DNA of 64,000 bases from Pantoea eucrina (GTDB lineage: Bacteria; Pseudomonadota; Gammaproteobacteria; Enterobacterales; Enterobacteriaceae). Every line of letters starts with the position of its first letter. The stretch's first letter is position 1. Positions 45,601 through 53,588 of this stretch are shown one piece after another. Below the pieces are notes generated by a model. That model searched no databases. It had not been told where the DNA came from and saw only the letters and a program-made list of their open reading frames with translations. A program made the position numbers and the translations under genes. Location: contig NZ_MIPP01000002.1 in the NCBI RefSeq assembly GCF_002095385.1, positions 181,236-245,235 on the forward strand. Reading direction: 5' to 3'.

Positions 45601-46408
45601 ATAACGGAATGCGCCGGGCATCATCCAGATGCCACTCCAGCCGCTGGCCGGTCTGCGCCAGCCACTGGTTACCGTGATAATAGTTGGCTCCGATCAGATC
45701 CAGATAGCGCGGCGACCCGCCCAGCTCCGGTTCACGCAGCCCTGCCAGCATATCCCACGCCTGATACTGCGCGGCCGTCAGAGCGGCGGCGTGCTGTTGT
45801 GCGTGCTCGCTTTCATCCTCCGGCACCACATGAATAACGGGATCGCAGTGCAGAAAACGTACGCGCGGATCGACGGCCAGAATGGCATCACAGCCCGCCA
45901 GGGCAGCGCGTACCAGCTGCCGCTTAATGGCATCGGGATCGCTATCGGCGTTGTTACCAAAGAGTCCTACTGAAATACCCCAGGCGAAAAAAGAGAGCTC
46001 GTTAACCGGTGAGTAAACCGGGGGCACGTCACGGTAAAATCCGGCCAGACAGGTCGCAACCTGATGGCAGAACCGCGCAAAACGCGGCACAAATTCAGGT
46101 GAGAACAGGGTGAGATCGTCCGGCCAGCCATAGTGGCTCAGCGTCCAGTTCACCTGAATACCCTGCTCGCTGGCCGACTGCATGCAGCGGGTCAGCCGGG
46201 CAAAGGTACGCTGTGGATCGGCTTCAGCCAGCCGCCAGCCCACGCTTTCACGCACTGACCGAATATTAAATGCAGCGAGCGCGGCATAATCCGTTGCAAT
46301 ATGCACGTCGTGTGCATTGATTACATTCATATCAAGTGCAATCCCGGCGGGATTAATATGATCGGCACCCTCAAAACCGGCCTGCCAGAAGCTGGAAAAT
46401 GGCAACAT
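42680..46408 (-). CDS. Three-domain glycosidase / glycosyltransferase / FAD mutase-like fusion
   Basis: A 1242-residue protein. Residues 1-385 form a GH1/GH5-like barrel (VNWTLSHYGWP, VYSPVNELSFFAWG, LDLIGANYYHGN, LLLAETSHVG). Residues 386-760 are a GT4-type glycosyltransferase (HLRWGFVFQRPQHVLSRL, GYYGVIDERMDLPL, STRFISPTKVLEYMAAQLPIVS). After an Ala/Pro-rich linker, residues 773-1242 are a UDP-galactopyranose-mutase-like or protoporphyrinogen-oxidase-like flavoprotein (CLILGAGPTGLSAGYHY, HLAGRYSEWEYYNSD). AGGAG precedes the first ATG. A second strong site, AAAGGAG six bases before ATG 45253, would start a separate 857-residue transferase-mutase. It probably builds or edits a cell-surface or exopolysaccharide sugar. 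Confidence 0.85.
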   Translation of the reverse strand: MLPFSSFWQAGFEGADHINPAGIALDMNVINAHDVHIATDYAALAAFNIRSVRESVGWRLAEADPQRTFARLTRCMQSASEQGIQVNWTLSHYGWPDDLTLFSPEFVPRFARFCHQVATCLAGFYRDVPPVYSPVNELSFFAWGISVGLFGNNADSDPDAIKRQLVRAALAGCDAILAVDPRVRFLHCDPVIHVVPEDESEHAQQHAAALTAAQYQAWDMLAGLREPELGGSPRYLDLIGANYYHGNQWLAQTGQRLEWHLDDARRIPLSDMLARLSARYQRPLLLAETSHVGSGRAAWITHITDQVAQAQLAGCDIRGICLYPIIDRPLWEDITHWPHSGLWDSDSQNVRLLNHAYAAALRQSQRALARFQGFLTPAAGPKEFAMNQSVLVVFSHLRWGFVFQRPQHVLSRLAQHHRIIFIEEPVYQAGEAGLRTSQPAANVTVVEPHTPIHAPGFHDDQIALLQPLLSNLLEPGTEPLVWFYTPMALPLLSAFNSRGIIYDCMDELSAFDQAPRQLQQRESALLSRADLVFTGGRSLYEAKKDRHSRVHCFPSSVDAGHFSQALDRSNGHPLQQFLPKPRLGYYGVIDERMDLPLVTALADAHPDWQIIMVGPVVKIEPATLPQRKNLHWFGQQPYAALPQFLAGWDVCLMPFALNTSTRFISPTKVLEYMAAQLPIVSTAIADVARQYADVVTIADSQEAFIQGCEHALRQTAERRHMQAEAMAAVVAATSWDNTVAQMQQHLSAIKRQPARPATQAAAPAERTQPVTLHPVECLILGAGPTGLSAGYHYGKGAVVLEKNESPGGWCRSIEDKGFTFDYAGHIMFSNDPYVLELYDLLLGENQHWQMREAWVYSHDVYTRYPFQSALHGLPAEVISECVLGAIEARYGAAENDTAILPGADASRDCCADGVVADESCITEQRDSEDFEHFIYRVWGKGIARHFAVPYNRKLWKTPLASMETSWLGGRVPLPDLAQIVSGALAPLEKPVGPNARFGYPLRGGFQALMNGFLPHLSCTLETGTAVAEIQPQSRSVTLSDGRHLQYDQLISTLPLPELVRLMGARAPQAVQQAASQLRHTSVCCVNLGIGRPAISEKHWIYYPGDTLFHRIFLQGNASPHCNPPGGFGLTCEITWRDDQPLPCEGEALIQRCIDDCIRVGIINEDDEILTSSIVNMPYAYVVYDHARSANVALIRSWLATQSIHLAGRYSEWEYYNSDHAFLAGKRVAESVKDLLSNRKTIA

Positions 46409-46927
46409 TTAATTCTCCTGGAAAACAGGACAAAACAGCAGCCCTGTAAAGTAAATTACAGGACCAGCTTTAGTTGAAATTTATCAGGGCTGTGACTGGA
46501 TTAATAAAAAGGCTGCCAGCGGGTTACACGACAACGTCAGGGCAGCGGTAAAAATTTATAAAGGTTGTTTGAGGAAATTATAGTCAGGTGCCGGGTTTCA
46601 GCAACCCTGTGAAGTTGCTGAAAAAAAAGCAAAGCGGCAGCCAATGCTTTGCTTTATTGACTGCTGATCCTCTCTTTTTTCGGCGAATAACACCATTTTT
46701 CAATGGCTACAGTAGAAAAATGGAAAAATTACTATTTCAGCGAAGGATAATTTATTCGCAGCGATTTTTGATTTGCGCTTCACGTTTTTTAATCCAAAAA
46801 AAAGCTGCCGTTATGTTCAACATGTTGAATGGCATAATAATTGCGCCTGACGGTTTTTATTTGCAGCACTTTTAGGTTTAATTTTTGCGGCTCTGATTAG
46901 GCTGCAGAGAAAAAATTGCGTTACGTA
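46409..46927. other. AT-rich intergenic region
   Basis: About 520 bases without a convincing gene, noticeably AT-richer than the flanks. The perfect 14-base palindrome TTCAACATGTTGAA is at 46816-46829, a possible operator for the fusion gene. Confidence 0.5.
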
Positions 46928-48076
46928 TTAAACCAGCCGCTGAGCAAAAGCTGCTTCGGCCAGCGCTGCAAGGTAGTGTGCAGCAGGCAACAGCACATCA
47001 TCGTTAATGCGAAACGCAGGGTGATGCAGAGGCCAGGCTTCACCGGTGCCAATCATGATAAATGCGCCGGGTATGTGCTGCTGATAGTAAGCAAAATCTT
47101 CGCCAATCGGGGTGGCAGCAATTTCACGTGCGTCCAGCCCGTTAAGCGCTGCCTGCTGCAGGGCAAACGCTGTCCAGTGCGCATCATTTATCACTGCGGG
47201 TGGCCCGGCCTGCCAGGTGATTGCTATTTCAGCCGCAAACGCTGCGCTGATACCTTTTACCAGTTCACGAAATCGCTGTTCAATACGTTCGCGCGCTGCG
47301 GCGGAAAAGGTGCGCACGGTGCCTTCCAGCCAGGCGCTTTCCGGAATGACATTCCACGTGCTGCCGCTGTGAAGCTGGGTAATCGAGAACACAGCATTCT
47401 CTGCTGAAGGGAGGTTACGGCTGATCAGCGTCTGGACTGCAGAGACAATGTGCGCGGCAATCACAATAGGGTCGTTACCCTGATTCGGGTGTGCGGCATG
47501 GCTGCCGGTGCCGGTGATCTGTAGCGCAAAGCGGTCAACGGCGGCGGTCAGGGCGCCCGCCCGGCTGCCCGCCACACCTGCCGGCAGAGAGGGATCGTTA
47601 TGGAGACCAAATATGGCAAACGCATCCTGCAAAGCACCGCTGGCAAGCACCGCGGGTGCGCCTTCACCGGTCTCCTCTGCTGCCTGAAAAATAAAGCGCA
47701 CCTGTCCAGCCAGCTGTGTTTCGCGGGATTTCAGCAGAATGGCTGCGCCCAGTATGGCCGTACTGTGAAAATCGTGACCGCAGGCGTGCATGACTCCGGG
47801 ATGCGCTGAAGTAAACTCTACTCCGGAGTGCTCTTCAATCGGCAAGGCATCAATATCGCCCCGCAGCACCACCAGCGGACCGGTTGCGGGACCCACTTCA
47901 GCGACCAGTCCGGTTGTCAGCGCCAGGGAGAGAATACGGATATTGTGCGCCTCCAGCTGCTCACGAATGCGTTGTGTGGTGGCAAATTCCTGGTTTGACA
48001 GCTCCGGGAAACGGTGCAGCTCCTGCCGGAAAGCGACCAGCTGTTCTGTTAACTGCGTTAATTCTGACGGCGACAT
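46928..48076 (-). CDS. M20D-family N-acyl-amino-acid hydrolase
   Basis: A 382-residue metallopeptidase-fold enzyme. Metal ligands appear in VMHACGHDFHSTAILGAA (CGHD) and QAAEETGEGAP, and a dimerisation lid domain lies in the middle; EDFAYYQQHIPGAF closes the site. Such enzymes remove acyl groups from N-acyl amino acids (hippurate, N-acetyl-S-alkyl-cysteine, IAA-amino acids). AAAGGA precedes ATG 48076; a frame start at 48175 is not supported. It lies 5.5 kb from a sulfur operon that encodes an acetyltransferase and lacks its own deacetylase. Confidence 0.87.
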   Translation of the reverse strand: MSPSELTQLTEQLVAFRQELHRFPELSNQEFATTQRIREQLEAHNIRILSLALTTGLVAEVGPATGPLVVLRGDIDALPIEEHSGVEFTSAHPGVMHACGHDFHSTAILGAAILLKSRETQLAGQVRFIFQAAEETGEGAPAVLASGALQDAFAIFGLHNDPSLPAGVAGSRAGALTAAVDRFALQITGTGSHAAHPNQGNDPIVIAAHIVSAVQTLISRNLPSAENAVFSITQLHSGSTWNVIPESAWLEGTVRTFSAAARERIEQRFRELVKGISAAFAAEIAITWQAGPPAVINDAHWTAFALQQAALNGLDAREIAATPIGEDFAYYQQHIPGAFIMIGTGEAWPLHHPAFRINDDVLLPAAHYLAALAEAAFAQRLV

Positions 48077-48295
48077 AGTTTGTTCCTTTCTCACGATTAC
48101 GCTGCGCGGCGTGCAGCACGTTATCCGGGGAAGGTAACAGCAGAACGAGTGAGCGTTATATCTCAATACCCGCAATGATATTGCAATAAGTGAATAACAG
48201 CAGCGGCTGATCGGTTCAGGGTTATAAAGAAGGGCAGGAAGAGTGGCGAAACCAGCCCCGGGGAAATGAGGCTGGGAAATATGCGTGTCAGCTAA

Positions 48296-48697
48296 TCAGA
48301 TTAAAAAATCTTCCAGCGATGCGCCGGCATCAATAGCACTCTTAATCGGAGAAGGCGTGCGGCCCTGACCGGTCCACTGCTTTTCATTACCTTCTTCATC
48401 GGTATATTTATACTTAGCCGGACGCGGCGCGCGTTTGGCTTTAGGTTTAGTTTCTGCCTGGTTTAATTGCGCAAGTTCACTAATATCGATGCCATCATTC
48501 ATCAGCATCTCTTTGTATAACGCCAGTTTTTCTGCTTTTTCGCGCTGAGCAGCATTATCTGCTTCAGCTTCTTCACGGCGTTCTGCAACGACCACAGCGA
48601 GCTTTTCCAGCATCTCATTTAATACCGCTACTTCAATATCACGCGTCTGAGCACGCAGTGTACGAAGATTATTCAATGCCTTTAGTGCATCGCTCAT
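48296..48697 (-). CDS. H-NS/StpA-family nucleoid protein
   Basis: A 133-residue protein: an N-terminal coiled-coil oligomerisation domain ([20 protein letters not shown]...[15 protein letters not shown]), a basic linker ([13 protein letters not shown]) and the AT-hook-like DNA-binding loop [12 protein letters not shown], ending DDFLI-like EDFLI. It silences AT-rich, often foreign DNA. It is more divergent from E. coli H-NS than expected for the housekeeping copy, so it is probably a second paralogue. Palindromic repeats start about 215 bases upstream of its start codon. Confidence 0.92.
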   Translation of the reverse strand: MSDALKALNNLRTLRAQTRDIEVAVLNEMLEKLAVVVAERREEAEADNAAQREKAEKLALYKEMLMNDGIDISELAQLNQAETKPKAKRAPRPAKYKYTDEEGNEKQWTGQGRTPSPIKSAIDAGASLEDFLI

Positions 48698-48911
48698 GAA
48701 TATAACCCTTATTACTGATGTGAAAATTTGAAAGCGCGCATTCTACGATATTTTTTCTCAAATTAAAATATGCATCATGGCGTTAAATCAGCTATATCGC
48801 ACAATTATCAAACTCATTGAGTTATCACCTGCATCAGAAATTTATTAGCCGCAAACTGAATATTTAACGGACACCAGAATTTATAAAGTGGTCACGCTAC
48901 CGGCAGTACGC

Positions 48912-49205
48912 CAGGGTCGCATCAATACGACAGGGGTCGCATTAATGCGACCCTACGGGGGCATCTGTAGGGGCGGCATTAATGCCGCCCTGGTCACGTT
49001 CCGCACCTAACCCGCATCGCATTAATACGACAGGGTCGCATTAATGCGACCCCTACGGGGGCATCTGTAGGGGCGGCATTTATGCCGCCCTGGTCACGTT
49101 CCGCACCTAACCCGCATCGCATTAATGCGACCCCTACGGGGGCATCTGTAGGGGCGGCATTTATGCCGCCCTTGTCACGTTCCGCACCTAACCCGCATCG
49201 CATCA
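48912..49205. repeat. Block of tandem palindromic repeats
   Basis: Three copies of a unit spaced 100 and 81 bases apart. Each unit carries one GTCGCATTAATGCGAC-type dyad (20-base perfect at 48934-48953 and 49033-49052) and one GGCGGCATTAATGCCGCC-type dyad (48971-48990, 49071-49090, 49152-49171), separated by CTACGGGGGCATCTGTA and followed by GTCACGTTCCGCACCTAACCC. The same family appears at the window end. Frames that translate through it are artefacts of the repeat. Confidence 0.85.
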
Positions 49206-49278
49206 AAATGAAAATTATGGTTTTTTTATCGGATTACAGGGTGTCAGAAGCAGTAACAATTTCTTGCAATAGTAATCT

Positions 49279-49299
49279 AAATGAGTATATTTCTCATTT
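49279..49299. promoter_or_regulatory. Inverted repeat upstream of fhuE
   Basis: AAATGAG and CTCATTT flank a seven-base spacer about 80 bases before the fhuE start. It resembles half-sites of iron or stress regulators but is not a canonical Fur box. Confidence 0.35.
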
Positions 49300-49377
49300 G
49301 CTTTCTTAGCTATGCCTGCTCCAGGTGACCGGCAGGGTGCGCTGACAGATAAACTAAAATGAGAATTAAGGATGGCT

Positions 49378-51552
49378 ATGTCTTCTAAACCGATGCGCGT
49401 CCGCGCTGCGGCTGCAACGGCACAACCTGCGCTGAAAATGTCATTGCTGGCGATGCTGATTGCAGCCGGTGTTGCACAGGCGGCGGAACAGACCCTGATG
49501 GTGGAAAACAGCGCGTCTGACGTGGAAAATCAGAACGATCGGGATTACAGCATACCGGTAACGCGCGCAGGCACAAAAATGGCGCTGACGGCGCGCGACA
49601 TTCCTCAGTCGGTATCGCTTATCAGTAAACAGCGTATGGCCGATCAGCAGCTGCAGTCGCTGAATGATGTTCTGTCCAACACTACCGGTATCAGGGGTGT
49701 TTCGGCGGATATGGATCGTACCAGTTACTACTCGCGCGGCTTTCTCATTGACAACTATATGGTAGACGGGATCCCGACCGCGTTTGCATCACGCTGGAAT
49801 CTGGGTGATGCCCAGACCGACATGGCGCTTTATGAGCGGGTCGAGGTGGTGCGCGGCGCGACCGGGTTACTCACCGGGCCCGGGAATCCTTCTGCGTCGA
49901 TTAATATGGTACGTAAGCACGCTGACAGTAAAACCCCTACCGGATCGCTGGAAGCGAGCTACGGCAGCTGGAATAAACAGCGCTATGTTGCCGATCTCTC
50001 TGCGCCGCTCACCCCTGAGGGTAACGTGCGCGGGCGCGTAGTAGCTGGTTATGAGGATAAAAACAGCTTTATTGAACGCTACGGTTTTGAGAAAAAATTC
50101 ATTTATGGCGTGATAGACGCCGATCTGACTGAGAGCACCACGCTTTCCGCGGGCTACGAATTTACGCAGGTCGATACCGATTCGCCGATGTGGGGTGGGG
50201 CGCCGCGCTGGTATACCGATGGCAGCCAGACGCATCTGCGTCGCGGCTATAACACTCAACCGGAGTGGGCTTACAACAATAAAGAGAACCGCAAGGTTTT
50301 CGTCAATCTGCAGCAGAATTTTGATAACGGCTGGAACATTACGCTCAACGGCACGCATAACGAAATGCTGCTGGACAGTAAGCAGATCTATCTCGACGGC
50401 TATTTCAATAAGGTGACCGGCGCAGGCAGCTCTGCCTACGCGAATTATCCGGTCATCGGCGGAACCGGTTATAACACCGGCAAGCGCAAAGTGGATGCGG
50501 TAGATGCCTTTGCCAGCGGCCCTTATGAGCTGCTGGGACGCCAGCATCAGCTGATGCTGGGGGTTAACTACAGTCGTCAGGATAATAAATATTACAGCGC
50601 CTGGACCAACATCTCCTCTGCTGAACTGGGTAACTTTAACGACTTCAACGGCAACTATCCGGAGCCTGACTGGTCGCCGCGCGAACCTGCCACGGACAGC
50701 CAGCTGGTGCGGCAAAAATCGGTCTATATGGCTACGCGCCTGACGCTCGCCGATCCGCTGCATCTGATTGTCGGGGCGCGATATACCAACTGGAACCGTC
50801 AGGGCATTACCTCTGAACTGGAAGAGAACAATACCACGCCGTATGGCGGTCTTATCTGGGACATCAATGACGCCTGGTCAGCGTTTGCCAGCTATACCTC
50901 GGTCTTTCAGCCGCAGGATAATCTGGATGCCAGCGGCAGTTTCCTGACGCCAGTTGTCGGTAAAAACTATGAGACCGGGGTTAAATCGGACTGGTTTGAT
51001 AGCCGTCTGACCACCACGATCTCTCTGTTCCGAACCGAGCTGGATAATGCGCCGGTTGATACCGGACGTTTCAGCGAGAGCGGAAGCGCTATTTATGAAA
51101 CCACCGATGGCGTTGTCAGCCGCGGCGTTGAATTTGAGATCAACGGTGCGCTGACGGATAACTGGCAGATGACGTTTGGCGGTACGACCTACATAGCAAA
51201 AGACAGCAAGGGTGAGGCCTATAACTCCCAGCTGCCCCGTACCTCTTTCAATCTCTTTACGCACTATCGCCTGCCTCAGTTCGATAAACTGACGCTGGGC
51301 GGCGGCGTTAACTGGCAGTCAAAGACCTGGAAAGATATCGGCGGACCTGAAGGTAACGGAACCTGGCGTGTGCGTCAGGGAAGTTATGCGCTGGTGGACC
51401 TGTTTGCCCGCTACGACGTGACAAAAAATCTCTCCCTGCAGGCCAACCTGAAAAACCTGTTTGATAAAGAGTATGACGAGAATGTGGGCAGCAGCGGCAT
51501 CGTGTATGGCGAACCGCGCAGTTACTCGGTAACGGCGAGTTACCGCTTCTGA
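49378..51552 (+). CDS. fhuE: TonB-dependent coprogen/rhodotorulate receptor FhuE
   Basis: A 724-residue outer-membrane receptor strongly similar to E. coli FhuE: GTKM.LT.RDIPQSVS, YYSRGF.IDNYMVDGIPT, SRWNLGDA, VVRGATGL.TG.GNPSA.INMVRKHA, and GKRKVDA, LADPLHLI.GARYTNW, and the FDKEYDENV end with terminal aromatic F. It imports hydroxamate ferrisiderophores with TonB. ATG 49378 is preferred over 49372 because AAGG is then six bases away instead of adjacent. The leader carries an inverted repeat at 49279-49299. Confidence 0.92.
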   Translation: MSSKPMRVRAAAATAQPALKMSLLAMLIAAGVAQAAEQTLMVENSASDVENQNDRDYSIPVTRAGTKMALTARDIPQSVSLISKQRMADQQLQSLNDVLSNTTGIRGVSADMDRTSYYSRGFLIDNYMVDGIPTAFASRWNLGDAQTDMALYERVEVVRGATGLLTGPGNPSASINMVRKHADSKTPTGSLEASYGSWNKQRYVADLSAPLTPEGNVRGRVVAGYEDKNSFIERYGFEKKFIYGVIDADLTESTTLSAGYEFTQVDTDSPMWGGAPRWYTDGSQTHLRRGYNTQPEWAYNNKENRKVFVNLQQNFDNGWNITLNGTHNEMLLDSKQIYLDGYFNKVTGAGSSAYANYPVIGGTGYNTGKRKVDAVDAFASGPYELLGRQHQLMLGVNYSRQDNKYYSAWTNISSAELGNFNDFNGNYPEPDWSPREPATDSQLVRQKSVYMATRLTLADPLHLIVGARYTNWNRQGITSELEENNTTPYGGLIWDINDAWSAFASYTSVFQPQDNLDASGSFLTPVVGKNYETGVKSDWFDSRLTTTISLFRTELDNAPVDTGRFSESGSAIYETTDGVVSRGVEFEINGALTDNWQMTFGGTTYIAKDSKGEAYNSQLPRTSFNLFTHYRLPQFDKLTLGGGVNWQSKTWKDIGGPEGNGTWRVRQGSYALVDLFARYDVTKNLSLQANLKNLFDKEYDENVGSSGIVYGEPRSYSVTASYRF

Positions 51553-51559
51553 TCCCGGC

Positions 51560-51580
51560 AGGCGCGTTCTGAACGCGCCT
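51560..51580 (+). terminator. Hairpin after fhuE
   Basis: AGGCGCGTT and AACGCGCCT pair around CTG, followed by a pyrimidine tract CTTCTCCTC. A likely terminator, though without a pure T run. Confidence 0.6.
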
Positions 51581-52200
51581 CTTCTCCTCAGGCGGCTAAT
51601 GGTTTATACCCATCGCACTCTGCTCTCCTCTTAGGCTAAAGTGCATTCAGGCTGAATAGATTTTTTAATCTCCGGACAAAGTAACGCACCTTACTGTTTA
51701 ACGCGGTTATGCATTGATGCGCCTCTTTTGCGTACATCACAGGCGGTCGCATGTATAGGCGTCCGGTTATGAATCAGGTCTGCAGGGTGCGCCTTCGTTT
51801 AATGGCATGATAATTAAGAATAATATCCACCATATTTACACTCTCCAGCCCGTTATTAAGGATTGTATCTCTGTCTGGTATCAGATAATGCCAGGCTGGC
51901 TAATGTTATCAACGTTAATCAAAAGACGATTTAATAGTCGTTAATTTCAATTGATTGATAATGTCCGCTATGCATTCAGACAGGGAATTTTTAATTAGCA
52001 GGCTATAAGTTAGTGCGCTTATTTTAATATCTGCCGTAAAAATAATTAATATAAAATAACATGCTGAAATGATTTTCGGGGAATAATCCGAATAACCAAT
52101 ATGAAGGCTAATAAAGCATTATACTCGTCGGGCGATCTGCAATTTTTAACTTTTTGAATGCCGGGTTTGTAGTGCTTAAAGTTTATGGCCGGAGTATAAA
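51581..52200. other. AT-rich region before the glycosyltransferase gene
   Basis: About 620 bases with no gene-like frame. The second half is very AT-rich (long A/T runs from about 51820 to 52150), as expected for promoter DNA bound by H-NS. No ops/JUMPstart element was found. Confidence 0.5.
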
Positions 52201-53400
52201 ATGAAAATCATCATTAGCGGCAAGGGATATCCCGAAAAAAGAAATATTGTTACTGATGTTAAGAAAACGTATATCGATTTTCACTCCAGAAATATCTGGA
52301 CGTATATTAATGCGTTTCGTGGGAAAATTCTGAAACGCAATAAGCTGTTTATATTTTCCGCTCCGCTATGGTCAGCCGGTAGCGAAAAAAAGGTAGTTCA
52401 TCTCTTTAATGAAGTGGCAACCAGCCGCGAGCGCTGGGTGTCAACCTTTGAAACCGAGCTGCCGCGGGTATTGCCGGTACCGGGCGTCGCCAAAACAGCT
52501 AATCCGCTGTTAAAAAAGCTGATGTACTATGTTGCAGCACCGGAATGTGCCGGCATTATCGCCATCTCAGAGGCAACGCGAAAAATTGAGCTGAAACTGC
52601 TGGACGCTTTTCCCATTGAGCGGGAAGCGATTAGCGACAAACTGCACGTGCTGCATCCGCCGCAGCCGGTGCTCTATGAGGGCGGACGCACGCCAGCGGC
52701 CGATAAAATGATCTTCACCTTTGTCGGTAATGAGTTCTACCGCAAAGGCGGAGCCGAAGTGGTAATGGCTTTCTCCGAACTGATGGACGAGGGTGTGATA
52801 TCAGCTGGCCAGATCGGCGTTAACCTGATCGGCGACATTAAAAAGCAGCATAATATTGCGCATCGTGAGTGGCAGGACGATGCCGCTTTCCATCATCAAA
52901 TTGAAACCCTGATAGCTGAGCGCTCCGTATTCACCCATCATACTGCATTGTCTAATGATGAGGTGATGCAGCTGCTGCGTGAAACGCATGTCGGATTGCT
53001 GCCGACCTGGCAGGATACCTATGGCTTCTCCGTGCTGGAAATGCAGGCGTGCGGCTGTCCGGTGATTACCACTAACGTCCGGGCGCTTCCGGAAATTAAT
53101 CCGGCTCAGAGCGGCTGGCTTATCAACTGTCCGCTCAACGATATGTTTGAACTGAATGTGGATACGCTGGCGGAGAAAATGGCGCTGCGCATATTAATTG
53201 TGTCGCAGCTCAAGGCACATATTAAGGCGATACTTGAAGACCGGATGCGCGTGGCTGATTATTCAGCGGCAGCCGTAAACAGGATCCGTCAGCACCACGA
53301 TCCGGATAAATTTAACCGCGCGCTCTCTGCCATTTATGGCGCAAAAGATACGCATGGTTCATTTGATCGCAGTGAAGCAGGCGCACTCAAACGCTCTTAA
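52201..53400 (+). CDS. GT4-family glycosyltransferase
   Basis: A 399-residue cytoplasmic GT-B transferase. The C-terminal half carries the nucleotide-sugar site: FTFVGNEFYRKGGAEVV near residue 175, GLLPTWQDTYGFSVLEMQACGCPVIT (EX7E-type region with the conserved Glu) and ALPEI. The N-terminal half is unusual and could bind a distinct acceptor. GGAG lies seven bases before the ATG. It stands alone with its own terminator behind an AT-rich promoter region, which suggests transfer. The sugar and acceptor are unknown. Confidence 0.85.
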   Translation: MKIIISGKGYPEKRNIVTDVKKTYIDFHSRNIWTYINAFRGKILKRNKLFIFSAPLWSAGSEKKVVHLFNEVATSRERWVSTFETELPRVLPVPGVAKTANPLLKKLMYYVAAPECAGIIAISEATRKIELKLLDAFPIEREAISDKLHVLHPPQPVLYEGGRTPAADKMIFTFVGNEFYRKGGAEVVMAFSELMDEGVISAGQIGVNLIGDIKKQHNIAHREWQDDAAFHHQIETLIAERSVFTHHTALSNDEVMQLLRETHVGLLPTWQDTYGFSVLEMQACGCPVITTNVRALPEINPAQSGWLINCPLNDMFELNVDTLAEKMALRILIVSQLKAHIKAILEDRMRVADYSAAAVNRIRQHHDPDKFNRALSAIYGAKDTHGSFDRSEAGALKRS

Positions 53401-53433
53401 TCTTTATCCGACAGCTATTCTTTTTTTAATCTG

Positions 53434-53462
53434 ACTCCTGCAGCTGCTGCAGGAGTTTTTTT
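53434..53462 (+). terminator. Terminator of the glycosyltransferase gene
   Basis: ACTCCTGCAG and CTGCAGGAGT pair around CTG and are followed by seven T residues. Confidence 0.9.
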
Positions 53463-53588
53463 ATTTCTGTTCCGGCCAGCCGGGTGATATGCGCAAAACA
53501 GCAATAGAACTAACAATATGATGTTTTACGTAACGGAATCATAGCCTGCAAACTAAACGCCATATTCATCAGGACAAGGACAGGGCGT

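Noticed and set aside
48912..49309. CRISPR-like array and two small open frames (48994-49206 minus, 49082-49309 plus)
   Set aside because: The repeats are internally palindromic, unequal in spacing and have no unique spacers or cas genes. The frames merely translate the repeats.
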